A DNA stretch of 64,000 nt from Anaerotignum lactatifermentans (lineage in GTDB: Bacteria; Bacillota; Clostridia; Lachnospirales; Anaerotignaceae). Each line of letters begins with the position of its first letter. Position 1 is the first letter of the stretch. Below are positions 1-8,131 of the stretch, piece by piece. Location: contig NZ_JACSNY010000006.1 of NCBI RefSeq assembly GCF_016902535.1, positions 124,001 through 188,000 on the forward strand, in the 5' to 3' direction. Position numbers and translations under genes: made by a program. The notes below the pieces were generated by a model. The model saw only the letters and a list, made by a program, of their open reading frames with translations, ran no database searches and was not told where the DNA came from.

Positions 1-276
1 CGTTTCTTCTGTTTCCGGCTCCGTTCCTTCTGTTCCCGGTTCCGCTCCTTCTGTTCCCGGTTCCGCTCCTTCAATTCCCGAAACCGCGCAGGGACAGCCA
101 TCCTCATGAAGGATTACGCCATTCTCGTCAGGCAGTGCGCCGCAGGTACACTGCGCCGTCTCCGTGACAGTATTCTCATTTTCCCAGACGTCCCCCTCCA
201 CGGCGCCAGCCGGTACCGGCAGCAGCGAAAATACCAAAGACAGTATCACGCACCAGTTCAAAATTGATTTTTTCAT
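1..276 (-). CDS. Secreted protein, N-terminal part (runs off window)
   Basis: The 92 visible residues begin with a clear signal peptide (MKKS, then a hydrophobic stretch ending at VPAGA). A short acidic region with a CTCG and a CPC cysteine pair follows, then a low-complexity tract of E-P-G-T-E-G repeats that looks like a cell-wall spacer. The start has an AAGGAGG ribosome site 7 nt upstream. The DNA repeat at bases 1-70 is the coding form of this tract. The functional domain lies outside the window, so no role can be given. The Cys/Asp/Glu-rich style resembles the small secreted protein at 56961-57338, but homology is not established. Confidence 0.7.
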   Translation of the reverse strand, partial: MKKSILNWCVILSLVFSLLPVPAGAVEGDVWENENTVTETAQCTCGALPDENGVILHEDGCPCAVSGIEGAEPGTEGAEPGTEGTEPETEET

Positions 277-726
277 AGCCATTCCTCCTTGGAGCAACCA
301 CTCTCCATACTTTTCAGTCTTCTGACACAGCACCGCATGAAAACGGCCTGTCTCATACAAGAAAATAAAGCAGCAACCCTGCCGCCAAATACTTTGATTG
401 ATCCATCCCGCCATTGGATCTGCCCCAAGCCCTCCAATGGTCCTGCTTTCGGAAAATCGGTTCCGCTCAGCTTTTGGATGCGCCACGCAGCAAAACCTCC
501 CCGTTTGCGCTTACGTTGACCGGGATTCATCCTTATTTTACAACTTTCTTTCCGATCCAGCGAAAATTGTTTAAAATCCGATACAATCCGTGCAAAATTT
601 GTTATTTTCCACGCAAAATCGGCATATACTGTTTCCCTCGCCTGCGGATTACCATTTCCCACGGCATAAAAAAGCGACTGATATATCAGTCGCTTTTCCT
701 CCACACGGGTTATCTTATCCTTCCCT
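277..726. other. Intergenic leader and terminator region
   Basis: No convincing gene on either strand; the open frames here lack ribosome sites and family features. It is the 5' leader of the secreted protein on the minus strand. A small hairpin, GGAG-8 nt-CTCC, sits just before that gene's ribosome site and could affect access to it. The only strong element at the other end is the palindromic terminator at 668-697. Confidence 0.5.
668..697 (-). terminator. 28-bp perfect palindromic terminator after the LysR gene
   Basis: Bases 670-697 are a perfect palindrome with half-site AAAAGCGACTGATA, followed on the minus strand by six T. It closes the minus-strand operon that ends with the LysR gene. 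An identical 28-bp copy lies at 18105-18132 after a second catabolic operon. Confidence 0.8.
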
Positions 727-1623
727 CTATTCTTTTTCCTCAATCCCATCCAGATATTCCTGAAATTCTTTTTCAAATACTTTGCCAAGGCTCATATTCT
801 TTAAGCCCGTGCCTTCTCTTTGAATCATATATATTTTTCGCTCTGATGGTTCATCTTCCAATTCGTATACCTGCAGGCTCACGTACTTCGACAGAGTTTT
901 CGCTAAACTGAGAGGACAAAGTGTCCAACCGCCAAAAGATTTCAAGTATGGAATCGCTGCATGTGGCGAATTAATATCTACACGAAAGGCATATTGATTC
1001 TGAAACCATTTTTCATGCCAACTATCAAAATTTGTAAAATGACCTCCGGTAAATCGGATTTCTTTTGAAATATCCAATTCTTTGGGATGAATTTTTTTGA
1101 TTCCTTCCGGTGCTTCACAATACTCAATAACATAGATTTTTTGGCGATTGATGCATTTTCTGATAATTTCATTTCGTGTAGATTCCAAAGAGGCGAAACC
1201 ATAATCGATCAGGTTATCTTCCGCCAAGTCATAAATATAAGCCGAATCACAAATCTGCATAGACAATTTTACATCTGGATGACGCTGCAAAAATTGAATG
1301 GTAAATGGTCCTACCAACTCATAATAAGAGCTTTCATTGGCTGCAATACGCAAAACCTGATTGTTCTTTTCTTTCAACAATGTCATTTCTTCATATAAGT
1401 TTTTCCATCGTTCCGCAATGAGAATAAATTCTTTTCCATAAGGGGTAAGCTGAATCATCCGCTGCCCTTTTGCTCTTTGCAGCAGTTGATAACCCAGCTC
1501 ATCCTCCAAATGTTTCAAACGATTGCTGACGGTGGATTGGGACAAAAACATATTCTCAGAGGTTTTTGTGATATTTCGTGTACGAACGATTTCCAGAAAA
1601 GTTTCTATGTCTTTATACTCCAT
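727..1623 (-). CDS. LysR-family transcriptional regulator
   Basis: 298 residues. An N-terminal winged helix-turn-helix (about residues 1-60: MEYKDIETFLEIVRTRN, then SQSTVSNRLKHLEDELG) is followed by a substrate-binding domain, the usual LysR layout and length. The start is ATG 1623, preceded by GGGAGGAAGC; an upstream in-frame codon has no ribosome site. It is the last gene of a co-directional block (aminotransferase, aldolase, antiporter, regulator), separated from the antiporter by a strong terminator, so it probably has its own promoter. LysR proteins usually respond to a pathway metabolite; here that is likely a substrate of the neighbouring enzymes (inference). Confidence 0.85.
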   Translation of the reverse strand: MEYKDIETFLEIVRTRNITKTSENMFLSQSTVSNRLKHLEDELGYQLLQRAKGQRMIQLTPYGKEFILIAERWKNLYEEMTLLKEKNNQVLRIAANESSYYELVGPFTIQFLQRHPDVKLSMQICDSAYIYDLAEDNLIDYGFASLESTRNEIIRKCINRQKIYVIEYCEAPEGIKKIHPKELDISKEIRFTGGHFTNFDSWHEKWFQNQYAFRVDINSPHAAIPYLKSFGGWTLCPLSLAKTLSKYVSLQVYELEDEPSERKIYMIQREGTGLKNMSLGKVFEKEFQEYLDGIEEKE

Positions 1624-1692
1624 ATGCTTCCTCCCTATCCTAAATACCATTTCTTATACTTAACTATATCCCAGTTTTTTCAGAAAAACAAC

Positions 1693-1727
1693 ATAAAGCC
1701 TTTGTATCTGAAATACAAAGGCTTTAT
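1693..1727 (-). terminator. Terminator after the NhaC-type antiporter gene
   Basis: Perfect 15-bp stem (ATAAAGCCTTTGTAT and complement) with a 5-nt loop, followed on the minus strand by GTTGTTTTT. It ends transcription of the aminotransferase-aldolase-antiporter operon. Confidence 0.85.
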
Positions 1728-1736
1728 AAAAAATCA

Positions 1737-3098
1737 TTACTGTTCTGCTTTTTCAAATCGTCTGCCAAAGCCTGTCAGAATACTGAGCAGGAAGATAATC
1801 AGCAAACCCCAGCAATGGAAGTTGTAAGGCAAAATATTCAAAAATGAAAATTCAGGATTAAAGTTTTCCAGTGTAAGCACAACACCTAAACAAACATTGA
1901 CAGGATTGCCATGAGGCATCAATCCTGTGGCGCCGCAAGCGACACCATCCAGAATATTGGCACCTCGACAGCGGTCGATATGGAATGTTTTTGTAATCTT
2001 ACGAACCAGAGAGCCGAAAAATACGATGGCAATCCCGCTGCCCCCAGTCGCTGCAGAACCAACAGAAGCTACGATGTAACAAACAAATTCAGCACTTCTG
2101 GGAGATTTGCAGACCTTCATCAGATTTTCACCCAAAACATCAAAGGCACCGCTAGACATAAGCACAGCCAATACTTGGAACAGCAGTAAAACGTACAGCA
2201 CCAGTACCATCATACCATTCATACCGGCAAAAATAGGACCATCCACAGTAAACATGGTTGCCGCTGTAATGGTTCCCAGTACCACGTTCAATACGATACC
2301 AATCACATTACATGTAATCAGAGTGCCTGTCAAATCCCATCCCTTCCGCATCATGAATACCATAATCAAAGGAAGTACCAAAAGAATCAGAGGCTTAAAG
2401 CTGGCATCTGCCAAGGCGATATGGGCCGCATCTCCAGTGCCCATACGAAGGCCCAAAACAATGAACAGAATTGCTGAAATCACCGCTGATGTAATAGCAT
2501 AAGGGAGTCTTGTTCTGACAACATCTCCGATTTTCGCTTCCTGTGTCAAAGCGGAGCTGATGGTCGTATCCGAGATTGGCGCAATGTTATCCCCAAAAAT
2601 GGAACCACTGATGATGGCACCACACATCAAGCCCACATCAATACCTAAACTGTGCGCCAAAGGAACCAGCACAGGCGCAACTGCCGCAATAGCACCTGTG
2701 GAAGTACCGCAGGAAGTAGAGATCAGCATACAGACTACAAAACCAACAAATGGCAGAAATCCAACATTCAAATCCAATGTAGAAACCACCAGAATCAAAG
2801 AATTGATCAAGCCGCTCTGGCGCAGCAGCTGAGAAAGAATCCCTGCCATGACAAACGCCATAATGATGGTTCCAAGCATCGGGTTAGTCAAGCCTTTCAA
2901 AGAAAGCTGACCAAAATCCTTTTTATTTTTTGTCAAGAAGAAGCCAATTGCAAGAGCAATAAAGGAAATAATACAAAATCTTTGCAAACCGCCGTTACCG
3001 GTAACCGTAGCGGCAACCATTCCCGCAATCATAAAAATAACAGGAATCCATGGTCCAAAAGAGCCTCCGTAAAATTCAAATTTTTTATTTTCTTCCAT
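1737..3098 (-). CDS. NhaC-family antiporter/transporter
   Basis: 453 residues with about eleven hydrophobic segments. The segment GAIISGSIFGDNIAPISD (about residues 160-180) is the signature of the NhaC Na+/H+ antiporter family, which also includes malate/lactate and amino-acid exchangers. The sequence gggaggtATGGCTATGGAA offers two ATGs; the second (3098) lies 7 nt from GGAGG and is preferred, because the first is only 1 nt away. The gene follows the aldolase by 24 bp and is probably co-transcribed. In this setting it may import the catabolic substrate or export an end product in exchange for Na+ or H+; the substrate cannot be read from sequence. Confidence 0.85.
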   Translation of the reverse strand: MEENKKFEFYGGSFGPWIPVIFMIAGMVAATVTGNGGLQRFCIISFIALAIGFFLTKNKKDFGQLSLKGLTNPMLGTIIMAFVMAGILSQLLRQSGLINSLILVVSTLDLNVGFLPFVGFVVCMLISTSCGTSTGAIAAVAPVLVPLAHSLGIDVGLMCGAIISGSIFGDNIAPISDTTISSALTQEAKIGDVVRTRLPYAITSAVISAILFIVLGLRMGTGDAAHIALADASFKPLILLVLPLIMVFMMRKGWDLTGTLITCNVIGIVLNVVLGTITAATMFTVDGPIFAGMNGMMVLVLYVLLLFQVLAVLMSSGAFDVLGENLMKVCKSPRSAEFVCYIVASVGSAATGGSGIAIVFFGSLVRKITKTFHIDRCRGANILDGVACGATGLMPHGNPVNVCLGVVLTLENFNPEFSFLNILPYNFHCWGLLIIFLLSILTGFGRRFEKAEQ

Positions 3099-3122
3099 AG
3101 CCATACCTCCCATCCATCAGAC

Positions 3123-4112
3123 TTATTTCAGTTCTTGTGCAATTTTTCTCATTAGTGTCTCGTCAGGATTTTTTCTGTTCTGTTCAGATACTTTCACGAT
3201 CAAGCCATAAAGCGATACCTGTTCTTCTTTGGCAACTTTTTCAAAAATCTTAACAAAAGAAGAATGACAACCAGAAAGTCCCAAAATCAAATCCAGCGGA
3301 GAGATTGCTGTTTTATAATTGTATTTTGCCATTGCCGGAATCAGTTTATCGTCCAGATAATGCAGTAGACTATATAAATTTTCTTCTTTTCCATAACCCT
3401 TTCGCAGAAAAGATGCCATTGCCACTTCTGTAGCGCAGTTTCCGGCACTTCTTGCCATGCCTAACAGACCGCAGTCGATTTCATCCGCACCCGCTTCCAC
3501 AGCTGCAAGGGCGTTTGCCTGTGCCATCCCCATGTTGCTGTGTCCATGAAAACCAACAGGAATGGATACACTTGCTTTTAACGCTTTCACATATGTACGA
3601 ACTTCATCAGGAAGCATGGTTCCTGCGGAATCCATGATCGTAATAATATCCACACCGGCATCTTCCAGCACTTTTGCTTCTTTTGCTAGTTCTTCCGGAG
3701 AGCAGATATAAGCTTTCATCAAGGAATATCTACAGCAAAGCCCGGCTTCTTTCACCATTTTTACTGCCGTAACAGCCTTTGCGCCATCGCCTGCCGCTGT
3801 GCCAACTCTTAAAAACTGCAGACCATTTTCCGCAGCCATCCGCACTCTTTCTTCCGTTGCGTATCCAGCCTGCAAGAACATGCCAAGGGAGCCTTTTTTC
3901 ACATAGGGCGCAACTGCCTGCATGTACTCCAAATCTGACAAAGGTGCTTCTGCACCGTTTTCGTGGGCACCCATTCCTTTTGCATTGCCTAATTCAATCT
4001 GATCGATGCCGCAATCCAAAAGAGCTTCCACCATGCTGATGGTCAATTCTTTGGAGAAACCGTTGCCAACCACATTGGCTCCATCACGTAATGTACAATC
4101 GAATAATCTCAT
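3123..4112 (-). CDS. HMGL/DmpG-type aldolase (4-hydroxy-2-oxoacid aldolase-like)
   Basis: 329 residues, a TIM-barrel enzyme of the pyruvate carboxyltransferase/HMG-CoA lyase superfamily. It opens with LFDCTLRDGANV (TLRDG metal/substrate motif) and has IMDSAGTMLPDEV and GFHGHSNMGMAQANALAAVEAGAD, whose HGH pair ligates the divalent metal. This pattern is closest to 4-hydroxy-2-oxovalerate aldolase (DmpG/BphI), which cleaves a 4-hydroxy-2-oxoacid to pyruvate and an aldehyde. No partner acylating aldehyde dehydrogenase (DmpF) is nearby, so the aldehyde product may be handled elsewhere. It lies 12 bp after an aminotransferase that could supply the 2-oxoacid. A strong AAGGAGG precedes the ATG. The exact substrate is unknown. 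Confidence 0.8.
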   Translation of the reverse strand: MRLFDCTLRDGANVVGNGFSKELTISMVEALLDCGIDQIELGNAKGMGAHENGAEAPLSDLEYMQAVAPYVKKGSLGMFLQAGYATEERVRMAAENGLQFLRVGTAAGDGAKAVTAVKMVKEAGLCCRYSLMKAYICSPEELAKEAKVLEDAGVDIITIMDSAGTMLPDEVRTYVKALKASVSIPVGFHGHSNMGMAQANALAAVEAGADEIDCGLLGMARSAGNCATEVAMASFLRKGYGKEENLYSLLHYLDDKLIPAMAKYNYKTAISPLDLILGLSGCHSSFVKIFEKVAKEEQVSLYGLIVKVSEQNRKNPDETLMRKIAQELK

Positions 4113-4124
4113 TCCGGCACCTCC

Positions 4125-5288
4125 TTACTGAATCTTTTCAATGGCTACTTTGATGTTTTCCGCTGCCCTTCTCAAATCTTCTGTTGCTGTTGCAAAAGAA
4201 AAGCGCATACAGCAGATGTTTTCTTCCCCGTAAGCATTGCCCGGCATACCAACGACACCTGCATTTTCCAGCAAATATTCACAGACTTCCATAGAATTCA
4301 TATTCTTCACATCAAAATATACCCAGGCATAAAAAGCTCCTTCCGGCAAATCGCATCTTACGCCTTTGATCCGATTAAGCATCCCAGTAAACATATCTCT
4401 GCGCTGCTGGTAAATCTGACGCATTTCTTCCATTTCTCTTAGACATCCAAAGGCTTCCACTGCGCCTTTCTGCAAAAATCCGCTCATGCAGGACAGGCTG
4501 TGCTGATATAATTTGTATGCCGCCTGAAATACTTCTTTGTTGGAAACCATATATCCCATACGCCATCCAGTCATAGCAACGCTTTTTGAAAAACCATTGA
4601 CTGTGATCACACGATCTCGAATGGATTCTCTGGATGCCATGCTGATGTTTTTATGATCATCATAGATAATTTTTTCATAAATTTCATCAGAAAGTAAATA
4701 AATATCCGGATGAGCCAGCAGGAAATCTTCCAAAATATCCGCTTCATCTTTATGCAAAATCCGACCTGTTGGATTATTGGGGTAATTGATAATCAGCATT
4801 TTGGTTTTAGATGTATATGCCGCTTCTAATTTTTCTTTTGTAATACGATACTGGTTTTTGTAATCCAGTTTTACTTTTACACATTTTCCACCTGCTGCTT
4901 GGATGATCGGTTCATAGGATACCCAAGCCGGGTCCAGCACAATAACTTCATCTTCTGGATTCAACACCGCATTGACAGCCAGATAAATAGCATTTTTCCC
5001 GCCGGGTGTCAGAAGAATATGATTCACATCGCATACAACACCATTTTCTTCCCACATTTTTTTCTGAATGGCTTCACGCAGTTCCAAAATGCCGGGGCCC
5101 ACAACATAATGGGTATTTCCTTCCAATAGGCTTTTCATAGCTGCCATGGTAATAGGAGCCGGTGTATCAAAGTCTGGTTCTCCGCCTGCCAAACTAATAA
5201 TTGCCGGATTTGTTTTCTGCATTTCTTTTGCTTTTCCCATGAGTGTCACGGAGGCAGAAGGCTGCATTTGAAGTATTTTTTGATTCAT
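4125..5288 (-). CDS. PLP-dependent aminotransferase, class I (AspC-like)
   Basis: 387 residues. Fold-type I aminotransferase features in order: SLAGGEPDFDTP near the N-terminus, NYPNNPTG in the middle, LSDEIYEKIIYD, and VNGFSKSVAMTGWRMGY with the lysine that binds PLP (SK). Full family length. The start is ATG 5288 (AAAGGAG 8 nt upstream), not the in-frame codon 24 nt earlier. It is the first gene of the operon and probably converts an amino acid to a 2-oxoacid that the next gene's aldolase can cleave. Amino-donor specificity cannot be told from sequence. Confidence 0.85.
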   Translation of the reverse strand: MNQKILQMQPSASVTLMGKAKEMQKTNPAIISLAGGEPDFDTPAPITMAAMKSLLEGNTHYVVGPGILELREAIQKKMWEENGVVCDVNHILLTPGGKNAIYLAVNAVLNPEDEVIVLDPAWVSYEPIIQAAGGKCVKVKLDYKNQYRITKEKLEAAYTSKTKMLIINYPNNPTGRILHKDEADILEDFLLAHPDIYLLSDEIYEKIIYDDHKNISMASRESIRDRVITVNGFSKSVAMTGWRMGYMVSNKEVFQAAYKLYQHSLSCMSGFLQKGAVEAFGCLREMEEMRQIYQQRRDMFTGMLNRIKGVRCDLPEGAFYAWVYFDVKNMNSMEVCEYLLENAGVVGMPGNAYGEENICCMRFSFATATEDLRRAAENIKVAIEKIQ

Positions 5289-5432
5289 ACTGCTGCTCCT
5301 TTCTTTTCGCAAGTTTTTCTGTTGTTTTTATTTTAAAACAGGGAAAATTATTAGTAAAATATCAAAATTAGATGATTAATATCTATTTTTCGAATATTTT
5401 ATAGTGAAACACATTGCAGATCGTATAAAAAA

Positions 5433-5742
5433 AGACAGCAAGGTCTTTTTTCTCGCTGTCTTTTCAAAATTCCTATGTCATCTGTCCAAAGGGCATTTTT
5501 CAGTGCCAAAAAAACGGGCGTTTTTCCCACCGAAAAACCCCCGTTTTTTTGTCCTCAAACCACAACTGGTCAGTATTTTTGCTTCGCAAAAACGGCTTCG
5601 CCGCCGGATTTCTTTCCGGTACATATCAGTATTTTTGCTTCGCAAAAACGGCTTCGCCGCCGGATTTCTTTCCGGTACGCATTGTGGTTTCACCCTCATT
5701 TTACGCTTCTTCACCACAACGTGTCATCAGTATCACCAATTC
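5433..5742. repeat. Structured dispersed repeat, copy 1
   Basis: About 310 bp of non-coding DNA that recurs at 23641-23888 at high identity. It contains a series of hairpins: GACAGC...GCTGTC at 5434-5460, an A/C-rich hairpin at about 5508-5550 ending in seven T, and an outer stem AAACCACAA (5557-5565) pairing with TTGTGGTTT (5682-5690). The outer stem encloses three small hairpins (TTTTTGC-TTC-GCAAAAA, CGGC-TTC-GCCG and CCGGA...TCCGG). In this copy the inner three-hairpin cassette is present twice. The element lies between the aminotransferase promoter and an rlmD 3'-end vestige. Confidence 0.85.
5571..5678. repeat. Tandem duplication of a 52-bp three-hairpin cassette
   Basis: Bases 5571-5622 and 5627-5678 are identical 52-bp units separated by ATAT. 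Each unit encodes three consecutive hairpins. Copy 2 of the parent repeat (23775-23826) has a single unit, so copy 1 has gained one. Confidence 0.95.
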
Positions 5743-5748
5743 CACATG
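5701..5748 (-). pseudogene. Vestige of an rlmD 3' end
   Basis: On the minus strand these bases read HVELVILMTRCGEEA followed by a stop. This matches the HVE(T/S)VVLM(S/T)R ending typical of the 23S rRNA uracil methyltransferase RlmD/RumA. Nearly the same ending (ESVVLMTRCGGQA, stop) occurs beside copy 2 of the structured repeat, where it is the displaced end of the rlmD gene in this window. Upstream codons are open for some residues but do not look like RlmD. It is most simply an old attachment-site remnant. Confidence 0.65.
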
Positions 5749-5915
5749 TAAAGAAGCATTTATCCGCATGAACGCATGGCGGGAATTCCCCTTGGTGTGG
5801 CTATATATCCTATCAAGTTTCTATTTCCATATTGCAAAAAAACTTGTATTTTCCTTTCAAATTGTCTATACTGATATAAATTGATACTAATTATTATCAT
5901 AAGGAGGTGTATCTC

Positions 5916-7082
5916 ATGGATGCCGCTCTCTATCTCAAAATGCTTTCTGACGAAAGCGTCACCAATTTGAAAAAAATGCAGTATAAATACAGCCCTGAAG
6001 ATGTCACAGAGTTTGTGCAGCTGCTGAAAGACAGCGTTTATACGATACTTCCCCTGCCGGACTTCAAGGGGAATCCCTGTGTCTATCTAAAACCTCTAGT
6101 ACAACTGAAATCCGCTCCCGCAAAAATGCTGCTGATGCCTCAAAGCGGTTCTTATGGCAAAGAGGCCATGGAAGAAGAAGTCTATGCCACCCTTGCCATT
6201 GAAAGCATCGATTCTTCCAGAGAAAGCATCCGCAAAATTTTCAAAGGATACGCCCCTAACGGTTACGGGGAAGACCGTGTTTACAGTATAAAAAGGGGGC
6301 TGGACTTTATTTCTGAAAAAAGCAATCTCATCACAGAAGAAAATATCTATCGCCTTTACGAGATTGCCATTGCTGACTTTCTGGAGGAGGAAAGCCGCCT
6401 GCTGCCCGGTCAGTTCTACCGCCATGATTCCGTCTATATTGTCGGTACAGAGGTAGAACATGCAGGGTTAGACCACGCTCTCCTTCCGGAATATATGAAA
6501 AAACTGGTTGCGTTTATTCAGGAAGATACAGATATGGATGACCTGCAAAAAGCCGCAGTCATTCATTTCTACTTTGCCTACCTGCATCCTTATTTTAACG
6601 GAAACGGTCGTATGGCACGTCTGCTCCATCAGTGGTATCTGGTACAGAAAGGGTATCCTTCCGCCATGTTTGTTTCTTTCTCCTACCACATCAACCAGAC
6701 CAGAAAAAAATACTATCAAGCATATAAGCTCATAGAAGATAACGCCAAAATCAGCGGCGTGATCGATGTAACGCCTTTTCTGATCTATTTTACGGAAAAT
6801 ATCTATAACCACATCGAAAAGGAGAATGTTCAGAAAACCAATCAGATTACCCGTTTCCAAGATGCCTTAAAAGACGGAAAAATCACCGAAAAGGAAAAAG
6901 ACCTCTGGAATTTTGTACTTTCCGCCTACGGACAGCAGGAGTTTTCCACCAAGCAGCTGGAGAAAGATTTCGGCAATGCTGCTTACGCTACCATCCGCAG
7001 TTTTGTATTGAAGTTCAAAGAAATGGGACTTCTGACTAGTATGGCGTATGGCAATCGTGTGAAATATAAAATCAAGATGTAA
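5916..7082 (+). CDS. Fic-domain protein
   Basis: 388 residues. The Fic motif HPYFNGNGRMAR is at 224-235. An N-terminal helix carries TLAIES (92-97), resembling the [S/T]xxxE[G/N] inhibitory motif of class II Fic proteins that block their own active site, though the last position is S. The position after HPYF that is usually acidic (D/E, holds the metal) is N228, so AMP transfer may be altered. The C-terminal 90 residues look like a winged helix, suggesting DNA binding or target recognition. Start ATG 5916 with AAGGAGG 8 nt upstream. It stands alone between the rlmD vestige and AbiE; a strong terminator follows. Confidence 0.85.
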   Translation: MDAALYLKMLSDESVTNLKKMQYKYSPEDVTEFVQLLKDSVYTILPLPDFKGNPCVYLKPLVQLKSAPAKMLLMPQSGSYGKEAMEEEVYATLAIESIDSSRESIRKIFKGYAPNGYGEDRVYSIKRGLDFISEKSNLITEENIYRLYEIAIADFLEEESRLLPGQFYRHDSVYIVGTEVEHAGLDHALLPEYMKKLVAFIQEDTDMDDLQKAAVIHFYFAYLHPYFNGNGRMARLLHQWYLVQKGYPSAMFVSFSYHINQTRKKYYQAYKLIEDNAKISGVIDVTPFLIYFTENIYNHIEKENVQKTNQITRFQDALKDGKITEKEKDLWNFVLSAYGQQEFSTKQLEKDFGNAAYATIRSFVLKFKEMGLLTSMAYGNRVKYKIKM

Positions 7083-7093
7083 TGTTCTTGCAT

Positions 7094-7127
7094 AAAAAGG
7101 GACACTTTTATAAAGTGTCCCTTTTTT
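7094..7127 (+). terminator. Terminator after the Fic gene
   Basis: Stem AAAAAGGGACACTT with its complement, 6-nt loop, followed by T-rich sequence. It is nearly symmetrical and could act on both strands. Confidence 0.85.
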
Positions 7128-7288
7128 GTATCGTATGAAACTTTTTTAAATATGTAATCTCTTTTTATATTGGATCTGTATGGGAACCTAGCCGTTCTGA
7201 GAAAATATATTTGAAAATTATTTCTTTTTATTGGCTTATAGCCCAGTACCAGCAGTGAAATTACCCATATAAATACCTCTTTTCACTA

Positions 7289-8131
7289 TCATTTCATATC
7301 ACTCTCTAATATAAGAGTACCCAATATCTCCATTATATTTTCATATGAAATATCCCTAGCATAAGCAAATTTATTTTGATATTTCACCCACATATTTTTC
7401 AAATCTTCATTGGAAGAAATTTGTTCCATAATTCCACCCACGTCAACAATCTTTTCCAGTGAACCACGATGCATTGCAGTAGCCTTCAACGCTTCTTTAA
7501 AAATTTCTTTATCATATTTCTGCGTAGTTCCAAGAATATACACATCATAAAAATCTCTCGGTCTAGTTGTGAATACACCACGGCTGAGAATCGTTTCCAC
7601 TTTTTCTGCCATAACGGTTTCAATATTATATCCCCATAAAGTGATTTTGACATCTTCATCAAAAATACCACTGAATTCATATTTCACGGCTTCTGGGGTA
7701 ATAATATCTCCTGTTGAAACGTCAATGGAGAGCGGGGTAACGATTGTATCATAAATCGCATCCAATCTTACACAATATCCACCATATACATCATCCTTGC
7801 GAATAGGAGCCACAGATTTTATCTCGAAAGAAACATCATCATTCAAATCAACTTTACAAATAGAATAAAGTGCCGCTGAAATCTGTTCTTCTGTCAAAGG
7901 CAGATTTCGTAAAGTGGTATCCAAATCCATTGTAGATCTGGTATCAAGTCCAACAATGGCAGCAATCAACATTCCACCCTTGACAACAAATTTTTCGCTA
8001 TATTCTGATACAGATAATCTTTCCAGAAAACGTTCAAACATATAGTTCTGAAGAACTACCTGTGCTGCGAGATTGCGGCTCTTTGCATAATTTTTTATTC
8101 TTCCCTTTAAGCTCATTGCTTTTGAACTCAT
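7289..8131 (-). CDS. abiEii: AbiEii-type nucleotidyltransferase toxin
   Basis: 280 residues of the AbiEii/AbiGii family (DUF1814). The nucleotidyltransferase core KGGMLIAAIVGLDTRSTMDLD (about residues 51-71) holds the GG and DxD pattern, and KVETILSRG...RPRDFYDVYIL lies further on. Family members are type IV toxins; characterised relatives such as MenT modify tRNA ends. The start ATG overlaps the stop of abiEi by four bases (ATGA), with GGAGG 7 nt upstream, so the two are translationally coupled. Base composition is AT-richer than the core genome, which fits acquisition. Confidence 0.85.
   Translation of the reverse strand: MSSKAMSLKGRIKNYAKSRNLAAQVVLQNYMFERFLERLSVSEYSEKFVVKGGMLIAAIVGLDTRSTMDLDTTLRNLPLTEEQISAALYSICKVDLNDDVSFEIKSVAPIRKDDVYGGYCVRLDAIYDTIVTPLSIDVSTGDIITPEAVKYEFSGIFDEDVKITLWGYNIETVMAEKVETILSRGVFTTRPRDFYDVYILGTTQKYDKEIFKEALKATAMHRGSLEKIVDVGGIMEQISSNEDLKNMWVKYQNKFAYARDISYENIMEILGTLILESDMK

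Noticed and set aside
1-70. Short tandem DNA repeats that could suggest a CRISPR or satellite
   Set aside because: They encode an in-frame E-P-G-T-E-G spacer of a secreted protein; no spacer-repeat alternation.
277-420. Possible riboswitch in the leader of the secreted gene
   Set aside because: Only a weak hairpin next to the ribosome site; no match to a riboswitch class I could recognise.
273-788. 171-codon minus-strand frame across the LysR terminator
   Set aside because: It runs through a strong terminator and the leader of the secreted gene, and has no family features.
5478-5717. 79-codon minus-strand frame within the structured repeat
   Set aside because: It follows the hairpin arms, has no ribosome site, and is not maintained in copy 2.
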